Assembly (NCBI GenBank): GCA_964019655.1
Contig: CAXHTR010000007.1
Location: 558,001-622,000, forward strand
Length of the DNA stretch: 64,000 nucleotides
Direction: 5' to 3'
From: Perkinsela sp. pyNocScin1
Taxonomy: Eukaryota > Euglenozoa > Kinetoplastea > Prokinetoplastida > Perkinselidae
Of the stretch, positions 18,350 to 28,063 are shown in pieces. Numbering within the stretch: position 1 is the first letter of the stretch; every line of letters begins with the position of its first letter. The notes below the pieces were generated by a model, which saw only the letters and a list, made by a program, of their open reading frames with translations, was not told where the DNA came from and did not search any database. A program made the translations under genes and the position numbers.

Positions 18350-18751
18350 TTATGAATACAGATTGCTTCTAGGGAAGGGTTTACCTCGCTTCAAGAGTGT
18401 CCAGACTTTCAGGAGTATAACGGTACATTTCCTACCAGATGATTCACCTATTCCACAATTTCTATCGTTCGATTTTGTTCCGAGAAGCTTCCCATACATA
18501 CGACTGTCGACTGAAATTCGGCTGATCGCCACTGGAAGGTTGTTGTCGTAGATAGTTTGACTTTCTCGTGTCTTATTCCCTTCGAGATGGAGAGTTGTGA
18601 GTGATCGTGGCAATTGGTGCAGGTTTATTGAGCCAATTGTTGTGTTGGAAGAGAGCATCAAAATACCGATCTTGTGCGGTAGTCGCGTCAAGTCGACCGA
18701 TCCATGAATCAGCTTCACTCGGAGGTCGATGCACAGTGGTTCACGAGGCAA
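18350..18751 (-). pseudogene. N-terminally truncated LRR gene
   Basis: The open frame on - begins LPREPLCIDL and has no ATG; eight codons further up is a TGA. No head or cap is present. Repeats seen: GSVDLTRLPHKIGILML, GSINLHQLPRSLTTLHL, then an aberrant NKTRESQTIYDNNLPVAISRISV like the class C last repeat, and a polar tail including GESSGRKC. So it is the 3' half of a class C-like gene whose 5' half was lost. It ends only 34 bases from the CCDC124 start, so its tail may now serve as that gene's 5' flank. Confidence 0.75.
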
Positions 18752-18950
18752 TCTATGTTGATCGCATAATCATAACGTTGTCTTCATTCACTTACTTCGA
18801 GATCTTGGTGCTCATTCGTATGACTTGATGCTCATTCCTTCATGTGCCAAGAAAAGGGAAATCAGGTGGAACATTTGTTACTAAGCGTAAAATTGCTCTT
18901 AAAATGCGAACTTTTTATGAAGTCTTTCAATTCACCAATCCAATTGTCTT

Positions 18951-19829
18951 TCAGCAAAAATACAGCCCTTCAGTGTAGGTTTCTTCCCGTATGAAATTCC
19001 ATTGCGGGTGCTGCCTACCATCGAAGTCCGTAGCATTGCTTACTTTTGAATCTTTTAGAAACAGCTTGCACCCTCCAAGATCCCCAACACGTGCTGTGCC
19101 CGAAAAAAGGGTATGTGATGCGACAAAAATCTTCATGGCAGGCGGAACTCGCTTCAAGACGAAGTCTCCTGAAAAATTGTTTTCAGCGAGAACGAGCGCG
19201 CGCATCGACGCTGGAAGTTTGTCAAACATAAGTGTCCCATGAAGCCTATTTTGACTCAAGTCCAAATTTCGGAGTGCATTCGGAAGATACTCAAGCGTGA
19301 TACATCCTTCAAAAGCGTTGCACTCGAGGTACAGATTTCGTAGCTTCTCCGGTAAATCTGATAGTTCACATGGCCCTCCAAAATGATTGTGCCCGAGATT
19401 CACGTGCTCGAGATCGGGTGGGAAAGTTGCCATGTTGACAGTCCCATTGCACTGGGTCTGGCTCAAGTTAAAATTTTCGATTGCTCGTGGAAGAAGCTTT
19501 GTTTCGATTGTGCCATACAAATTTGGGCTTTCTATGCAATAGGAGAAGTATGTCATGCGTTGTGGGAGGTAGGAAAGATTCAGCGTTCCACTACAAGATA
19601 TAAATATCTCGTCATACTTGGTCACATTTTCATTCCTATCGCACTTGACGGACTCCCATTCACAGACGTCGGTCCAGTCGTCATTCGCATTGCGATATAC
19701 TTTCTCTCCATTAAATGTGATATCCTCGAAAACGATCTCCATCATCGCTTGGTCTGATAAAAGCGTCGAGTCAAGGCGGCTCAGTGATGGATCGACAGTG
19801 TGCATCAAGATCACAATGGGCATATTCAT
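18951..19829 (-). CDS. Class A LRR protein
   Basis: 292 residues. Two in-frame ATGs (19829, 19823) begin MNMPIVILMHTVDPSLSRLD; the first was used. LSDQAMMEIVFEDI helix. Cap DWTDVCEWESVKCDRNENVTKYDEIF keeps Cys, Trp and Cys but has Ser in place of Gly. Eight repeats: GTLNLSYLP, GTIETKLLP, GTVNMATFP, GPCELSDLP, GCITLEYLP, GTLMFDKLP, GDFVLKRVP, GTARVGDLG. The last carries Cys (LGGCKLF). Ends with QWNFIREETYTEGLYFC, finishing in Cys, uncommon in the family. Confidence 0.9.
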   Translation of the reverse strand: MNMPIVILMHTVDPSLSRLDSTLLSDQAMMEIVFEDITFNGEKVYRNANDDWTDVCEWESVKCDRNENVTKYDEIFISCSGTLNLSYLPQRMTYFSYCIESPNLYGTIETKLLPRAIENFNLSQTQCNGTVNMATFPPDLEHVNLGHNHFGGPCELSDLPEKLRNLYLECNAFEGCITLEYLPNALRNLDLSQNRLHGTLMFDKLPASMRALVLAENNFSGDFVLKRVPPAMKIFVASHTLFSGTARVGDLGGCKLFLKDSKVSNATDFDGRQHPQWNFIREETYTEGLYFC

Positions 19830-19940
19830 AGTAAAAAATGAAAGACAGTGAACTTCGCAAAATCCCCACTCGGTGTCTTAAACGAATTCCGCTTAGGACA
19901 GAATACAGCACTCATATCATCACGATCTCGTTATCACAAA

Positions 19941-20552
19941 TCATTGCGTCACACGGTCCCTATCGCTTTCATCCTCGAAATTTAGCACAACAGCAGACCC
20001 GATATCAAAAGTAACCTGGCTCAGTGTTTCTGGAAGCTTTTGAACGTTGACAGTCCCTTCAATGTTCTCGATTATTTGCAAATCTCGAAGAGTGGAGGGT
20101 AAATTGCACACATTGACAAGCCCAGAGATTTTGTTTTCCATAGCGTAAAAGTCAGTCAAGCTTCTCGGCAATGCGCCTAAATCGACTGTTCCTGTGAAGA
20201 AGCACTTTTGGATGCAAAAGAAAATCATATTCTGTGGGAGATTCGTCGTTTCGACCTCACCAATGAGGCTTTGGAAACCAATATTGAGCCATATGAGATG
20301 CCGCGGGATCATCTTGAAGTTAATTGAGCCGTCGAGTGTGATGTTAAGCCAATGGAACTCGACGATATAGCCGAATTCGTCACACTTGACACTGTTCCAG
20401 CTGCATGCGTCATCTTCATCACCTCGAAAGGCGACACGGGAGGCTTCAAAATCATCTGGACTGAAGAAAAGTTCGATCATTTGCTGGTCTGTCAGCGTTG
20501 ATGGGTCGATGCGGCTGAGGCCAACAATATCCATTGTTAAAGCTATGAGCAT
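19941..20552 (-). CDS. Class B LRR protein
   Basis: 203 residues, the smallest intact class B gene. Head MLIALTMDIVGLSRIDPSTLTDQQMIELFFSPDDF, then FRGDEDDACSWNSVKCDEFGYIVEFHW: the cap Gly-Val is Ser-Val. Five repeats: GSINFKMIPRHLIWLNI, GEVETTNLPQNMIFFCI, CFFTGTVDLGALPRSLTDF, NKISGLVNVCNLPSTLRDLQI, GTVNVQKLPETLSQVTF. Tail FEDESDRDRVTQ with the class DR motif. 111 bases from the preceding class A gene. Confidence 0.9.
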   Translation of the reverse strand: MLIALTMDIVGLSRIDPSTLTDQQMIELFFSPDDFEASRVAFRGDEDDACSWNSVKCDEFGYIVEFHWLNITLDGSINFKMIPRHLIWLNIGFQSLIGEVETTNLPQNMIFFCIQKCFFTGTVDLGALPRSLTDFYAMENKISGLVNVCNLPSTLRDLQIIENIEGTVNVQKLPETLSQVTFDIGSAVVLNFEDESDRDRVTQ

Positions 20553-20694
20553 GCTCTGTTATTCAAAAATACAAAAAAATGAGTAAATAGGAAATTATGA
20601 GAAATGACTTATGCTCAAACATATTGGGAGCATTCTGATATGATTCATTCACATTGAGGTTTTCTAGGCATCCACTTACCTTTCTATTGGATCA

Positions 20695-21441
20695 TCATTC
20701 CAGGTGCGGCTTTGTGTCGAAATTATTTTCTCGCGCTTCAAGCTCAACATTCTCCGAAAGCTTGAGGCTATCGAGCACGCCTGTCAGCTTGTTCATATAC
20801 AGGTTGATTGTCACGAGCGTTTTCGGCAATTTGGACAAATCGATAGACCCCTCAAAGGAGTTGTAGTTGAGGTGTAGGCTCTCGAGGCCCGAAGGCAGCG
20901 CAGTCAGGTCCACGGAGCCCCCAAAGTAGTTCCGGTTGAGGTTCAGGTCGCGCAGGTTTTTCGGTAGGTGCGCAAAGGCCACGTCCCCTGAGAATTGGTT
21001 GAGCGCGAGGTCGATCATGACCATACTATCCGGAAAAAGCGCAAAATCCACAGTTCCCGAAAATCTGTTCTGCTGCAAGTTCACTCGCCGGATGAACTTT
21101 GGAAACTTTGCAGTGTCCAGCGTCCCATAAAGATTATTGCCGTTGAGCGTCAGCGCCTTCAGATTTCGAGGCAGCGTGTCGAATGACATCGTCCCACTCA
21201 GATTTGCCAGCATCCAGGTGATGACTACGACGTTGCCACTCTTATCAAAGGTGAGGCCTTTCCACTCTTCGATCGGCTTGTACTCGACAGCTTTGTCTTC
21301 AAAGTAGTATTTCTTCGTGTGCGGCTTGAGATCTTGTACAGTCATCTCCATGAGTAGCTGATCAGGCAGCGTTTCGAGATTCACACGGGCGGTGATGGGG
21401 TCGGCTGTGGCGACGCAGTGGAATAGTGCTTGCATTTGCAT
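20695..21441 (-). CDS. Class A LRR protein
   Basis: 248 residues from the ATG starting MQMQALFHCVATADPITARVN; an upstream ATG at 21519 would prepend 26 polar residues and was rejected. LPDQLLMEMTVQDL helix. The cap lacks Cys: EYKPIEEWKGLTFDKSGNVVVITW. Seven repeats, all close to consensus: GTMSFDTLP, GTLDTAKFP, GTVDFALFP, GDVAFAHLP, GSVDLTALP, GSIDLSKLP, GVLDSLKLS. Ends soon after the last repeat (NNFDTKPHLE). The most regular compact LRR protein in the window and a good model for structure prediction. Confidence 0.92.
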   Translation of the reverse strand: MQMQALFHCVATADPITARVNLETLPDQLLMEMTVQDLKPHTKKYYFEDKAVEYKPIEEWKGLTFDKSGNVVVITWMLANLSGTMSFDTLPRNLKALTLNGNNLYGTLDTAKFPKFIRRVNLQQNRFSGTVDFALFPDSMVMIDLALNQFSGDVAFAHLPKNLRDLNLNRNYFGGSVDLTALPSGLESLHLNYNSFEGSIDLSKLPKTLVTINLYMNKLTGVLDSLKLSENVELEARENNFDTKPHLE

Positions 21442-21605
21442 TATTAAAGTATATCTCAAAGGCACTAAAGTAGGGTAAACTTTTCTGCTATGTGTGCTGA
21501 GAGCTGAGTCTTGTTTCATCAAGGTACGAATACGAATTCAAAGAGCAATCCAGATCATGCTGTCAAACGCTTTTCCAAAAATGAATGCTTGTCATTTTTG
21601 GCAGC

Positions 21606-22262
21606 TTACACTGAATAAATCCCCACACGCTGCATCTGAAAATGAAACACCACTCTGCCGCGTTGCAACTCACTCTCATGCATGCAGTATATGTGCTTTA
21701 TCTTCGTATCTTTTCCATACAGTCTGATGCTCTTGAGGCCAGGTGGCAAATTCTCGTAGAACAGCGTATGTTGCTTCAGCGGATTATTAGAGAGATCGAT
21801 GAGTTTGAGTGACTCTGGTAGATCACGCACGACTATGGGCCCCTTGATGCGGTTGTATGCGACTTCAAAATTCACCATTCTTGGAGGCAGTTTTGTCAAA
21901 TCAAGCTGACCAAATATCATATTTCTGTTCAGATTAAGCGAAACTATTTCCCGAGGGAGCATTTGCGTTTCGACCTCATAGCTTTGCTCACAGTGTACCA
22001 CCGTCAGGGTCGTCAGCGTTGGTGGGGCAAATGCAATTTTGAAATTGCCGAGCATTCGCTCTTTGTAGACAATCGACACAATGCACCCGTTCCTGCACAT
22101 GATACCTTCCCACGAGCAAACATCACGCTGGCGATGGTTCGTGATACGAAGCACACCTGTTTCGGGAATTTCGTCGTAGAACCTCTCCATCAGGAGCGCT
22201 TGGCTTGGGCAATCGAGTTTGTGCGTGGTATCGACACCAAGCAGCGATATCGCGAGAAGCAT
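21606..22262 (-). CDS. Class C LRR protein
   Basis: 218 residues. Head MLLAISLLGVDTTHKLDCPSQALLMERFYDEI. Complete cap: DVCSWEGIMCRNGCIVSIVY, with a third Cys. Then FAPPTLTTLTVVHCEQSY, TQMLPREIVSLNLNRN, GQLDLTKLPPRMVNFEV, GPIVVRDLPESLKLIDL, NPLKQHTLFYENLPPGLKSIRL. The class C NPIxxVYV block is recognisable as NPLKQHTLFY. The C-terminal 35 residues diverge from other members (MHESELQRGRVVFHFQ). Resembles the 41316 and 40578 genes in the APPTL block and cap spacing. Confidence 0.87.
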   Translation of the reverse strand: MLLAISLLGVDTTHKLDCPSQALLMERFYDEIPETGVLRITNHRQRDVCSWEGIMCRNGCIVSIVYKERMLGNFKIAFAPPTLTTLTVVHCEQSYEVETQMLPREIVSLNLNRNMIFGQLDLTKLPPRMVNFEVAYNRIKGPIVVRDLPESLKLIDLSNNPLKQHTLFYENLPPGLKSIRLYGKDTKIKHIYCMHESELQRGRVVFHFQMQRVGIYSV

Positions 22263-22879
22263 TTGGTGGTGGTTTTAAAACGTATACATTTGAAAAAACA
22301 TACTTGTATGCTTGAATTCGTTGAAAGCGATGAATTTTACTTGAGAGCCGTGGTGCAGGTACCAAAATGTCCACTCGGGACCAAAAACAAACCGTTCACG
22401 ACACAAAAACTTGGACCATCGTAGCCACAGCTGATAAGCGCAATATTTCAGCTCATGTTCAGGAAGAGTTCAATGAAGTCTTTATGTCAGGAGTTCTCAA
22501 AAGGTGGCGTCAGCCACTTGCCAGGTGGCCCTGATGAGAATGCAAATGATGAGGATTTATTCGACTTCAACCTAGATTAGTACTGCTCAGATGGCCGTGG
22601 AACCTTTTTATTCTAGAAAAGGTTGCCCCGGGCCCCAGGCCGTGAAAACCTATGCTATATGTATATTTATGTATAAGGAAATAAATTGGCATACAAAAAA
22701 ATGAGATTTATGCTCCTTATGCTTTGCTAGATAAGACTTACAGGATTCGATTCGCATGCTCTCGGATTATGGTCATATAAATCTAACATAACACATCTCT
22801 CAGAGTCCAAGGGCTACTGCGACATGGCCTACATGATCATACTATACCTAAGATCATACTATATCATCCCACCCCTCGT
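22263..22879 (-). other. Intergenic carrying hAT-like element
   Basis: About 620 bases. The central 167 bases are a short transposon-like repeat, entered separately. The remaining bases are AT-rich and hold no relic I can see. Confidence 0.5.
22480..22662. mobile_element. hAT-like MITE, copy 1
   Basis: The element itself is 22488-22654. It starts CAGGAGTTCTCAAAAGGTGG and its other end, read on the opposite strand, is CATAGGTTTTCACGGCC, giving imperfect inverted termini of the CAGxGGTTCTCA type common in hAT elements. The flanks are CTTTATGT (22480-22487) and CTATATGT (22655-22662), a 7 of 8 match as expected for an 8-base hAT target duplication. A second related copy is at 47080-47269. No coding capacity, so non-autonomous if mobile. 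Confidence 0.6.
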
Positions 22880-24097
22880 TCATTCCCCTTTGATATTGCG
22901 AGAGTTATCTGCATGAAAGAACATATCGAGCGGGCCCTTTTTTGCAATAACCTTCTGCTGCGCCTCATCGAGCTTGAAGATACCCTCGAACTCCGCGGGT
23001 AGATCAGCGACCCCTTCAAAATTATTTCCAGTGAGATCGCAGGCCTGCATCTGCGGCGGAAGGTTCGCAGCCACGACTTTGCCGCTCAGCGCGTTGTCCT
23101 TGAGATTCAGCCGCTCCAAGCGTGCTGGCAAGGCTGTCAGATCGATACTTCCCGAAAATTGATTGGAAGAGAGGTCCACGAATTGCAGGCCTCGAGGCAT
23201 CTGGCTGAGATCCAGCGTCCCCGTCAGCTCGTTCGCGCTTAGGTCCAGTCCATGGAGCTTTCCCCTCGCTGCGGCAAGCGATATTGTCCCTGAGAGCGAA
23301 TTGTTACTGAGGTAGAGTCCAGTGACGCATGGGGTAAGGGCTTCGAGAAAAATAGAACCGTGCAGCTTCGTATGTCTTCCGACGATTTCTTCAATAAAGT
23401 GTGGAAAGGCTGACAGATCGATTGTCCCTGGCAGATTGAGCTCTGAGATCTTGAGCCGTTGCATCTTGCTCGGTAGCTTTTCTGGTATTAAAACACCATG
23501 AAGGTCGTTTTTCTCTATGGAAATTTTCTCCATTGCTGGCGGAAGCTGATCGAGCAGCACTTCGCCTGTAAAGCTGTTCTCGCTGGCATACAAAGATCTC
23601 AGTGACTTCGGGAGACGCGTCAAATCTAGACTTCCGTGAAAATTGTTCTTCGAGAAACAGACAGCCTCCATGCCCTCGAGCATTTCGCTGAGATCGACGG
23701 TCCCGTCCATCAGGTTGTACGCCACGTTGAAAACCCGCATGGCCGGTGGGAGACGCGCAAAGGTTATCGTTCCGAAGCACTTGAGGTGCAGCATGTGGAA
23801 CGTCTGCACTGTCTCTGGCAAAAAGTCGAGACTGACTGTGCGGGGTTCATTCCAGCTGCGGTGGGCGTAGAGATGTCGCCAGTCGATGGCGGTGACATTG
23901 CTGTTTGCATCGCACTCGATCGTCTCCCACTCACACGCGTCAGTGAAATTCTTGTGCTCGTCTTGGAACAGCGCTTTGATATTCGTATCGAATCGCTCGA
24001 CGAGCAGCTCCATCTTGGTTTGTGAAGAGAGCGAGTGGTAGTCGACATGGCTGAGTGAAGGCTCGTCAGCAGCGAAGAATGGGAGAGTACAATGCAT
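22880..24097 (-). CDS. Class A LRR protein
   Basis: 405 residues. Start at the ATG of MHCTLPFFAADEPSLSHVD; the upstream frame is basic and poorly hydrophobic. LSSQTKMELLVERF helix. Cap FTDACEWETIECDANSNVTAIDW keeps both Cys and the Trp. About thirteen repeats from LDFLPETV to GVADLPAEF. The central units (GVLIPEKLP, GSIFLEALTPCV, GTISLAAARGKL) depart from consensus, while GTLDLSQMP, GSIDLTALP and GKVVAANLP are near perfect. 96 bases of non-coding DNA separate it from the 24937 gene's stop at 24194. Confidence 0.92.
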   Translation of the reverse strand: MHCTLPFFAADEPSLSHVDYHSLSSQTKMELLVERFDTNIKALFQDEHKNFTDACEWETIECDANSNVTAIDWRHLYAHRSWNEPRTVSLDFLPETVQTFHMLHLKCFGTITFARLPPAMRVFNVAYNLMDGTVDLSEMLEGMEAVCFSKNNFHGSLDLTRLPKSLRSLYASENSFTGEVLLDQLPPAMEKISIEKNDLHGVLIPEKLPSKMQRLKISELNLPGTIDLSAFPHFIEEIVGRHTKLHGSIFLEALTPCVTGLYLSNNSLSGTISLAAARGKLHGLDLSANELTGTLDLSQMPRGLQFVDLSSNQFSGSIDLTALPARLERLNLKDNALSGKVVAANLPPQMQACDLTGNNFEGVADLPAEFEGIFKLDEAQQKVIAKKGPLDMFFHADNSRNIKGE

Positions 24098-24193
24098 TTG
24101 AAAGTGATTGAAGCGTACGACGAGAATAAAAGAATTGAGTTGATGATAGAATTTTTTCCTACGCTGATGCTTCATTTTTGATATTACTGCCAA

Positions 24194-24937
24194 TTATGCC
24201 GAGAGCTTAATTGTGAGAAAATTGTACACCCGCGTCATTTCGAGGTCCCTGTCCCCAGTAGTGCTCACCTTGCCAAACTGATCGACTTCGATAGTTATTG
24301 CGCATTGTGGTGGTATATCGCCAATACAAAGACCATCTTGTACGAAGGCATTGTCGTGCAGCGTGAGCACCCGCATCGTGTCTGGGAGCCTTGCTAAGTC
24401 GATTGTCCCCAGAAATCGATTGTTGTCTGCGAGAAGATCCTCCATTTTTGGCGGAAGGTCCGGGATGGAAAGACTCCCTTCAAAATGATTGTTCTGAATT
24501 TGGACGCCAACCATGCTTGAGGGGAGCCCAGCGACCACAAACTCCCCCGAAAAGACGTTGCTTGAGATGGCAAACCATTTGAGATGACGCGGGAGGTCGT
24601 GTGTGCTGACAGTGCCAAGGAGCGATCGGTACTTGATGTAGAACTCCTCCAATTTTTCTGGAAGATACTCGAGCTGAATTTTTCGGCCACCTGTCATGTA
24701 GTCATCGCCGTTGTAATCGTAGGTCCAATCGATGTGGGAGACACTCCCGTCCGCATCTGTTTTGACGTGTGGCCACTCGCTGATATCGAGAAAATCGCCC
24801 TCTGAGGACTGGAATGGGTCCTTGTAGAGAAAGTTTTCGATGAGAAGCTCCATTCTTGTTTGCTCTGTGAGTGAGGCGATGCTGACTTTGCCGAGTGGGT
24901 CGCTGGTGGTAACTATTGTGCAGAAAAGCATTTTCAT
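24194..24937 (-). CDS. Class A LRR protein
   Basis: 247 residues from MKMLFCTIVTTSDPLGKVS; the longer frame begins with GTG. LTEQTRMELLIENF helix. Cap FLDISEWPHVKTDADGSVSHIDW without Cys, then a polar insertion (YNGDDYMTGG) before the first repeat that is not seen in relatives. Six repeats: IQLEYLPEKL, GTVSTHDLP, GEFVVAGLP, GSLSIPDLP, GTIDLARLP, plus a partial NAFVQDGLCIGDIPPQ. The C-terminal domain QFGKVSTTGDRDLEMTRVYN is unlike other members. Confidence 0.9.
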   Translation of the reverse strand: MKMLFCTIVTTSDPLGKVSIASLTEQTRMELLIENFLYKDPFQSSEGDFLDISEWPHVKTDADGSVSHIDWTYDYNGDDYMTGGRKIQLEYLPEKLEEFYIKYRSLLGTVSTHDLPRHLKWFAISSNVFSGEFVVAGLPSSMVGVQIQNNHFEGSLSIPDLPPKMEDLLADNNRFLGTIDLARLPDTMRVLTLHDNAFVQDGLCIGDIPPQCAITIEVDQFGKVSTTGDRDLEMTRVYNFLTIKLSA

Positions 24938-25094
24938 CGAGAAGTGGTTGAAACAAAAGCCAACACAGTTTGTGTGTGCATTCACACTCTGAATATGGGA
25001 ATTATATATGTGATCGTAAACAATGGTAATTTCATTCTAAAAAACTATATGATTTCGGATTTTCTCATTCTCGCATAACTTCATAGTCGCAGAT

Positions 25095-26504
25095 CTAGTC
25101 CTCTTCAAACATAGACGGATCCTTTGCAGTCTCAGTATCAACACGCACAGATATCTTCGGAAACACTAATTTAAACTGATTTCCCTGGGTTCGGATCTCG
25201 AAGCTACCTGATGTGCTTATGACTATTGTCCCGTGCAGATCATTATCTGAAAGGTCGATGTATTTGATGGTCGGACCTCCAATGCTGCAATAAAAACTCC
25301 CGGAAAGTGCATTGTTCGCGACTGAGAAGTACTCCATACTTTCTGGAAATTTCTCTGTGCTTTGACACCAGGAGAGCTCATTGTTGCTCAAATCCAGAAC
25401 TTCGAGAGCATCTGGGAGGTCATGAAGGTAAATCTTCCCCGAAAGCGCATTGAACGATAGGTTGAGGTGTGTGAGCCACAATGGAAGAAACGCAAGCTCA
25501 ATGGATCCACTCAGCGCGTTTCGAGCGGCTTCAAAGTGTACAAGGTGTCTCGGGCTATCTTCGAAGTCAAGTGACCCAAAAAAGTCACAGTTTGATGCGC
25601 GAATGATGTAGATGGAATTCGTAAGCTCGGGTAGATCGATATTTCCGGAAAACTTCGAGTTTGAAATACATAGAACACTCAAACTGATCGGAATGTTGAC
25701 AGCATCAAGCCCCCCTTCTATCAAAGTATCCGATAAGCTGAGTATTTCAAGGCTACGAGGGAGTTTCTGTGCGTCGACTGTGCCCTTCACTTCGTTATGA
25801 TAGAGCTTTAGGTTTACGAGACTTTCTGGAAGTGCATGGAAAAAACACTCGCCGGTAAAATTGTTCTTCTGGAGAGAAAGCTTTTCGAGTGTGATGGGAA
25901 GATGGCACAAGTCGATATACCCCGTAAAAGAGTTGTCTGACAGAATGAGAAATTTAAGGCCTTTTGGTAGTCCTGTGAAGTCGAGTTCCCCATCAAGAAA
26001 GTTCTCCTTCACACTGAACGCCTCAAGTGAAGGGGGCAGACCCACTAGATCCAGGGTCCCTGAGAATTCATCGCACCTGAGATTTATTTCCACCATGTCG
26101 CGCTTAAAGTCGGCAAGTCGCAGACTCCCGAAAATATTGCAATCGTGGATTCCGAGGGATTTGATAGATGGCGGAAGATGGGCATAGTCGAATGAAACGA
26201 GATTGCAGTCACCAATTATCCAAAAATCAACGACAGTGTCTGGTATAAAGCGAAAATTGATTTCATTACCATAGCCGAACTCGAACTCGAACTGAATCTC
26301 AGAAATTGGCTCATTTGCATTGCTTTTGACGCATGGCCACGTGCGACAGTCGGTAAAGTTTCCCTTGTCATCTTGATAGTCTTCTTTGTTATCTATTCTC
26401 TCGACGAGCATCTCCATGAGTGTCTGCTCAGACAAGAGCGATGGATCGAGTCGGCTGAGGTGCTCATCAGCTGCGGCGAAGAGCTTGCAGGTATGGAGCG
26501 ACAT
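25095..26504 (-). CDS. Class A LRR protein, long
   Basis: 469 residues with about sixteen repeats. Start at MSLHTCKLFAAADEHLSRLD. LSEQTLMEMLVERI helix; cap FTDCRTWPCVKSNANEPISEIQF in which Cys flank the Trp differently (C-R-T-W-P-C). Repeats run from INFRFIPDTV to GTIVISTSGSF; GTLDLVGLP, GYIDLCHLP, GTVDAQKLP and GKIYLHDLP are typical. Near the end SWCQSTEKFPESM replaces the usual GxxDLxxLP. Short acidic tail (TAKDPSMFEED). With 38048 and 26660 among the three longest intact LRR proteins here, which suggests growth by repeat-unit duplication. Confidence 0.92.
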   Translation of the reverse strand: MSLHTCKLFAAADEHLSRLDPSLLSEQTLMEMLVERIDNKEDYQDDKGNFTDCRTWPCVKSNANEPISEIQFEFEFGYGNEINFRFIPDTVVDFWIIGDCNLVSFDYAHLPPSIKSLGIHDCNIFGSLRLADFKRDMVEINLRCDEFSGTLDLVGLPPSLEAFSVKENFLDGELDFTGLPKGLKFLILSDNSFTGYIDLCHLPITLEKLSLQKNNFTGECFFHALPESLVNLKLYHNEVKGTVDAQKLPRSLEILSLSDTLIEGGLDAVNIPISLSVLCISNSKFSGNIDLPELTNSIYIIRASNCDFFGSLDFEDSPRHLVHFEAARNALSGSIELAFLPLWLTHLNLSFNALSGKIYLHDLPDALEVLDLSNNELSWCQSTEKFPESMEYFSVANNALSGSFYCSIGGPTIKYIDLSDNDLHGTIVISTSGSFEIRTQGNQFKLVFPKISVRVDTETAKDPSMFEED

Positions 26505-26659
26505 TTGTAATTTAAAACGAATGATTGGCACAGATTGATTAAGAGTCTGCACAGCTTGAAACAATGCAGTCTTGGTAGCCTACTATCAATCAAATTCTCT
26601 CAATGTTGAAAAAGGGCCCTTATGAACTCGATCTCGGCGCCTCGACCGAGACCATCTTC

Positions 26660-28063
26660 TCACTGAAACCATGGAACGCTCTCTGCTGTACGCAAAAAGT
26701 ACGCATCCGTATGCGCATCTGCTTCCGCATTCTTCACATCTCGCTGCATACAATCTGGCATAATTATGCTCGAGAACGCATTACCAGAGAGGTTAATGCC
26801 CTTGAGATGCATCGGCATGTGCTCGAGACAAACATCCCCTGAGAATCGGTTCCCAGCGGCGTCGACATGAATGAGTGCTGGTGGCAAATTTTGCAGCTTG
26901 ACAGAGCCTTCAAACTCGTTGTGGTCAATGCTCAAAGTCTGCAGCGATTGCGGCAAAGCGCTGAAGTCAAACTCGCCATAAAATTTATTCTTTGAAATTT
27001 TGAGGAAGAGCAGAAAAGGCGGCAGATTTGCAGTCACGATCGACCCGTGCAGCTTATTCATGCTCATCGACAAAATCTGCACGCCTTTTTTGAGATTTGC
27101 AAAATCGAACAGCCCCTCAAACAGCGCATCGTAAAAAACAATTTTCACGATGGTCTCCGGCCAGATCGCCGGGTCGGGATTCCCAAAAAGTTTGTTCTGG
27201 CCGATGCGGAGCGTCCTCATCTGCTTTGGGAGTTCACTAAAGTCAAACTTCCCTGTGAGACGATTCTCGTGCACTTCGAAGAACGAAAGGCCTTCTGGGA
27301 GATTTTTCGTCGATACGGACCCCGTAAATTGATTTTTGTAGAGGTTCAGAAAAACGAAAGTCTCCGGAAAGTTTTCAAAGTGCAGTGTCCCCCACAGCTT
27401 GTTGCTGTCGAGCTCAATAGACTCCAAGGCCGGCGCTTTGTTGAGTTTCGTCAAGTTGAGTGTCCCCGAAAATTGATTGTTGTGGGCGACGATCTTGGTC
27501 ATTTTCGGCGGCAGGCTCGTCAAGTCGACGCTTCCCGTGCACGCGTTGTTCGGGATGCTGAGGACCAGCATGGCCGCCGGCAGCGCCGTGAAGTCAACGC
27601 TGCCCGTCAGCTTGTTCGACCCGGCGTAGAACTCGTCGAGTTTGGGCGGAAGCCCCGCCGTCTCGATAGACCCTTCCAGGAGATTCTCTTCGAGGCAAAA
27701 TCCACAGAGTGCGCGTGGGAGTGTATACGCGTCGAGCGTCCCAGCCATCGCGTGTCGGGGCATGCCAATAACCTCTGTGGAATCTGGAATGAATTCCAGG
27801 CGAATTGTCCCGCCGAAAACAATGCGGGCATCTCTGTCACCGAAGCCGTATTGGAGTGCAATAACGTCGCCATCTGTGTTTACGTGCAGACCAGGCCATT
27901 GGGAGAGGTCCTTGTAGTTGCCGCTGCCATCGACGAACAGAAACTTGCGCTGCAGGGCACCGAAGGCGATTTCCATTTTGGCCTGTTGTGAGAGCAGCAT
28001 CGGGTCGAGGCGGCCGAGCTGTGCATCTGTGTCTGGGGCAGTGATGAAGAAGAAATTGAACAT
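26660..28063 (-). CDS. Class A LRR protein, long
   Basis: 467 residues from MFNFFFITAPDTDAQLGRLD; an upstream TTG start would add a further hydrophobic stretch (FIVLLQSSE), so the true start could be about 12 codons earlier if non-ATG initiation occurs. LSQQAKMEIAFGAL helix. Cap YKDLSQWPGLHVNTDGDVIALQY without Cys. Fifteen repeats from GTIRLEFIP to GDVCLEHMP; GTLNLTKLNKAPALESIEL has a two-residue insertion and GNPDPAIWPETI is atypical. Ends with an acidic/Cys tail (MPDCMQRDVKNAEADAH). A 314-codon open frame on the opposite strand is its antisense shadow. Confidence 0.92.
   Translation of the reverse strand: MFNFFFITAPDTDAQLGRLDPMLLSQQAKMEIAFGALQRKFLFVDGSGNYKDLSQWPGLHVNTDGDVIALQYGFGDRDARIVFGGTIRLEFIPDSTEVIGMPRHAMAGTLDAYTLPRALCGFCLEENLLEGSIETAGLPPKLDEFYAGSNKLTGSVDFTALPAAMLVLSIPNNACTGSVDLTSLPPKMTKIVAHNNQFSGTLNLTKLNKAPALESIELDSNKLWGTLHFENFPETFVFLNLYKNQFTGSVSTKNLPEGLSFFEVHENRLTGKFDFSELPKQMRTLRIGQNKLFGNPDPAIWPETIVKIVFYDALFEGLFDFANLKKGVQILSMSMNKLHGSIVTANLPPFLLFLKISKNKFYGEFDFSALPQSLQTLSIDHNEFEGSVKLQNLPPALIHVDAAGNRFSGDVCLEHMPMHLKGINLSGNAFSSIIMPDCMQRDVKNAEADAHTDAYFLRTAESVPWFQ

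Noticed and set aside
27047-27991. 314-codon open frame on + opposite the 26660 LRR gene
   Set aside because: It is exactly antisense to LRR repeats; the repeat codons leave the opposite frames open (similar shadows at 7482-8168 and 16320-16958). No independent motif.
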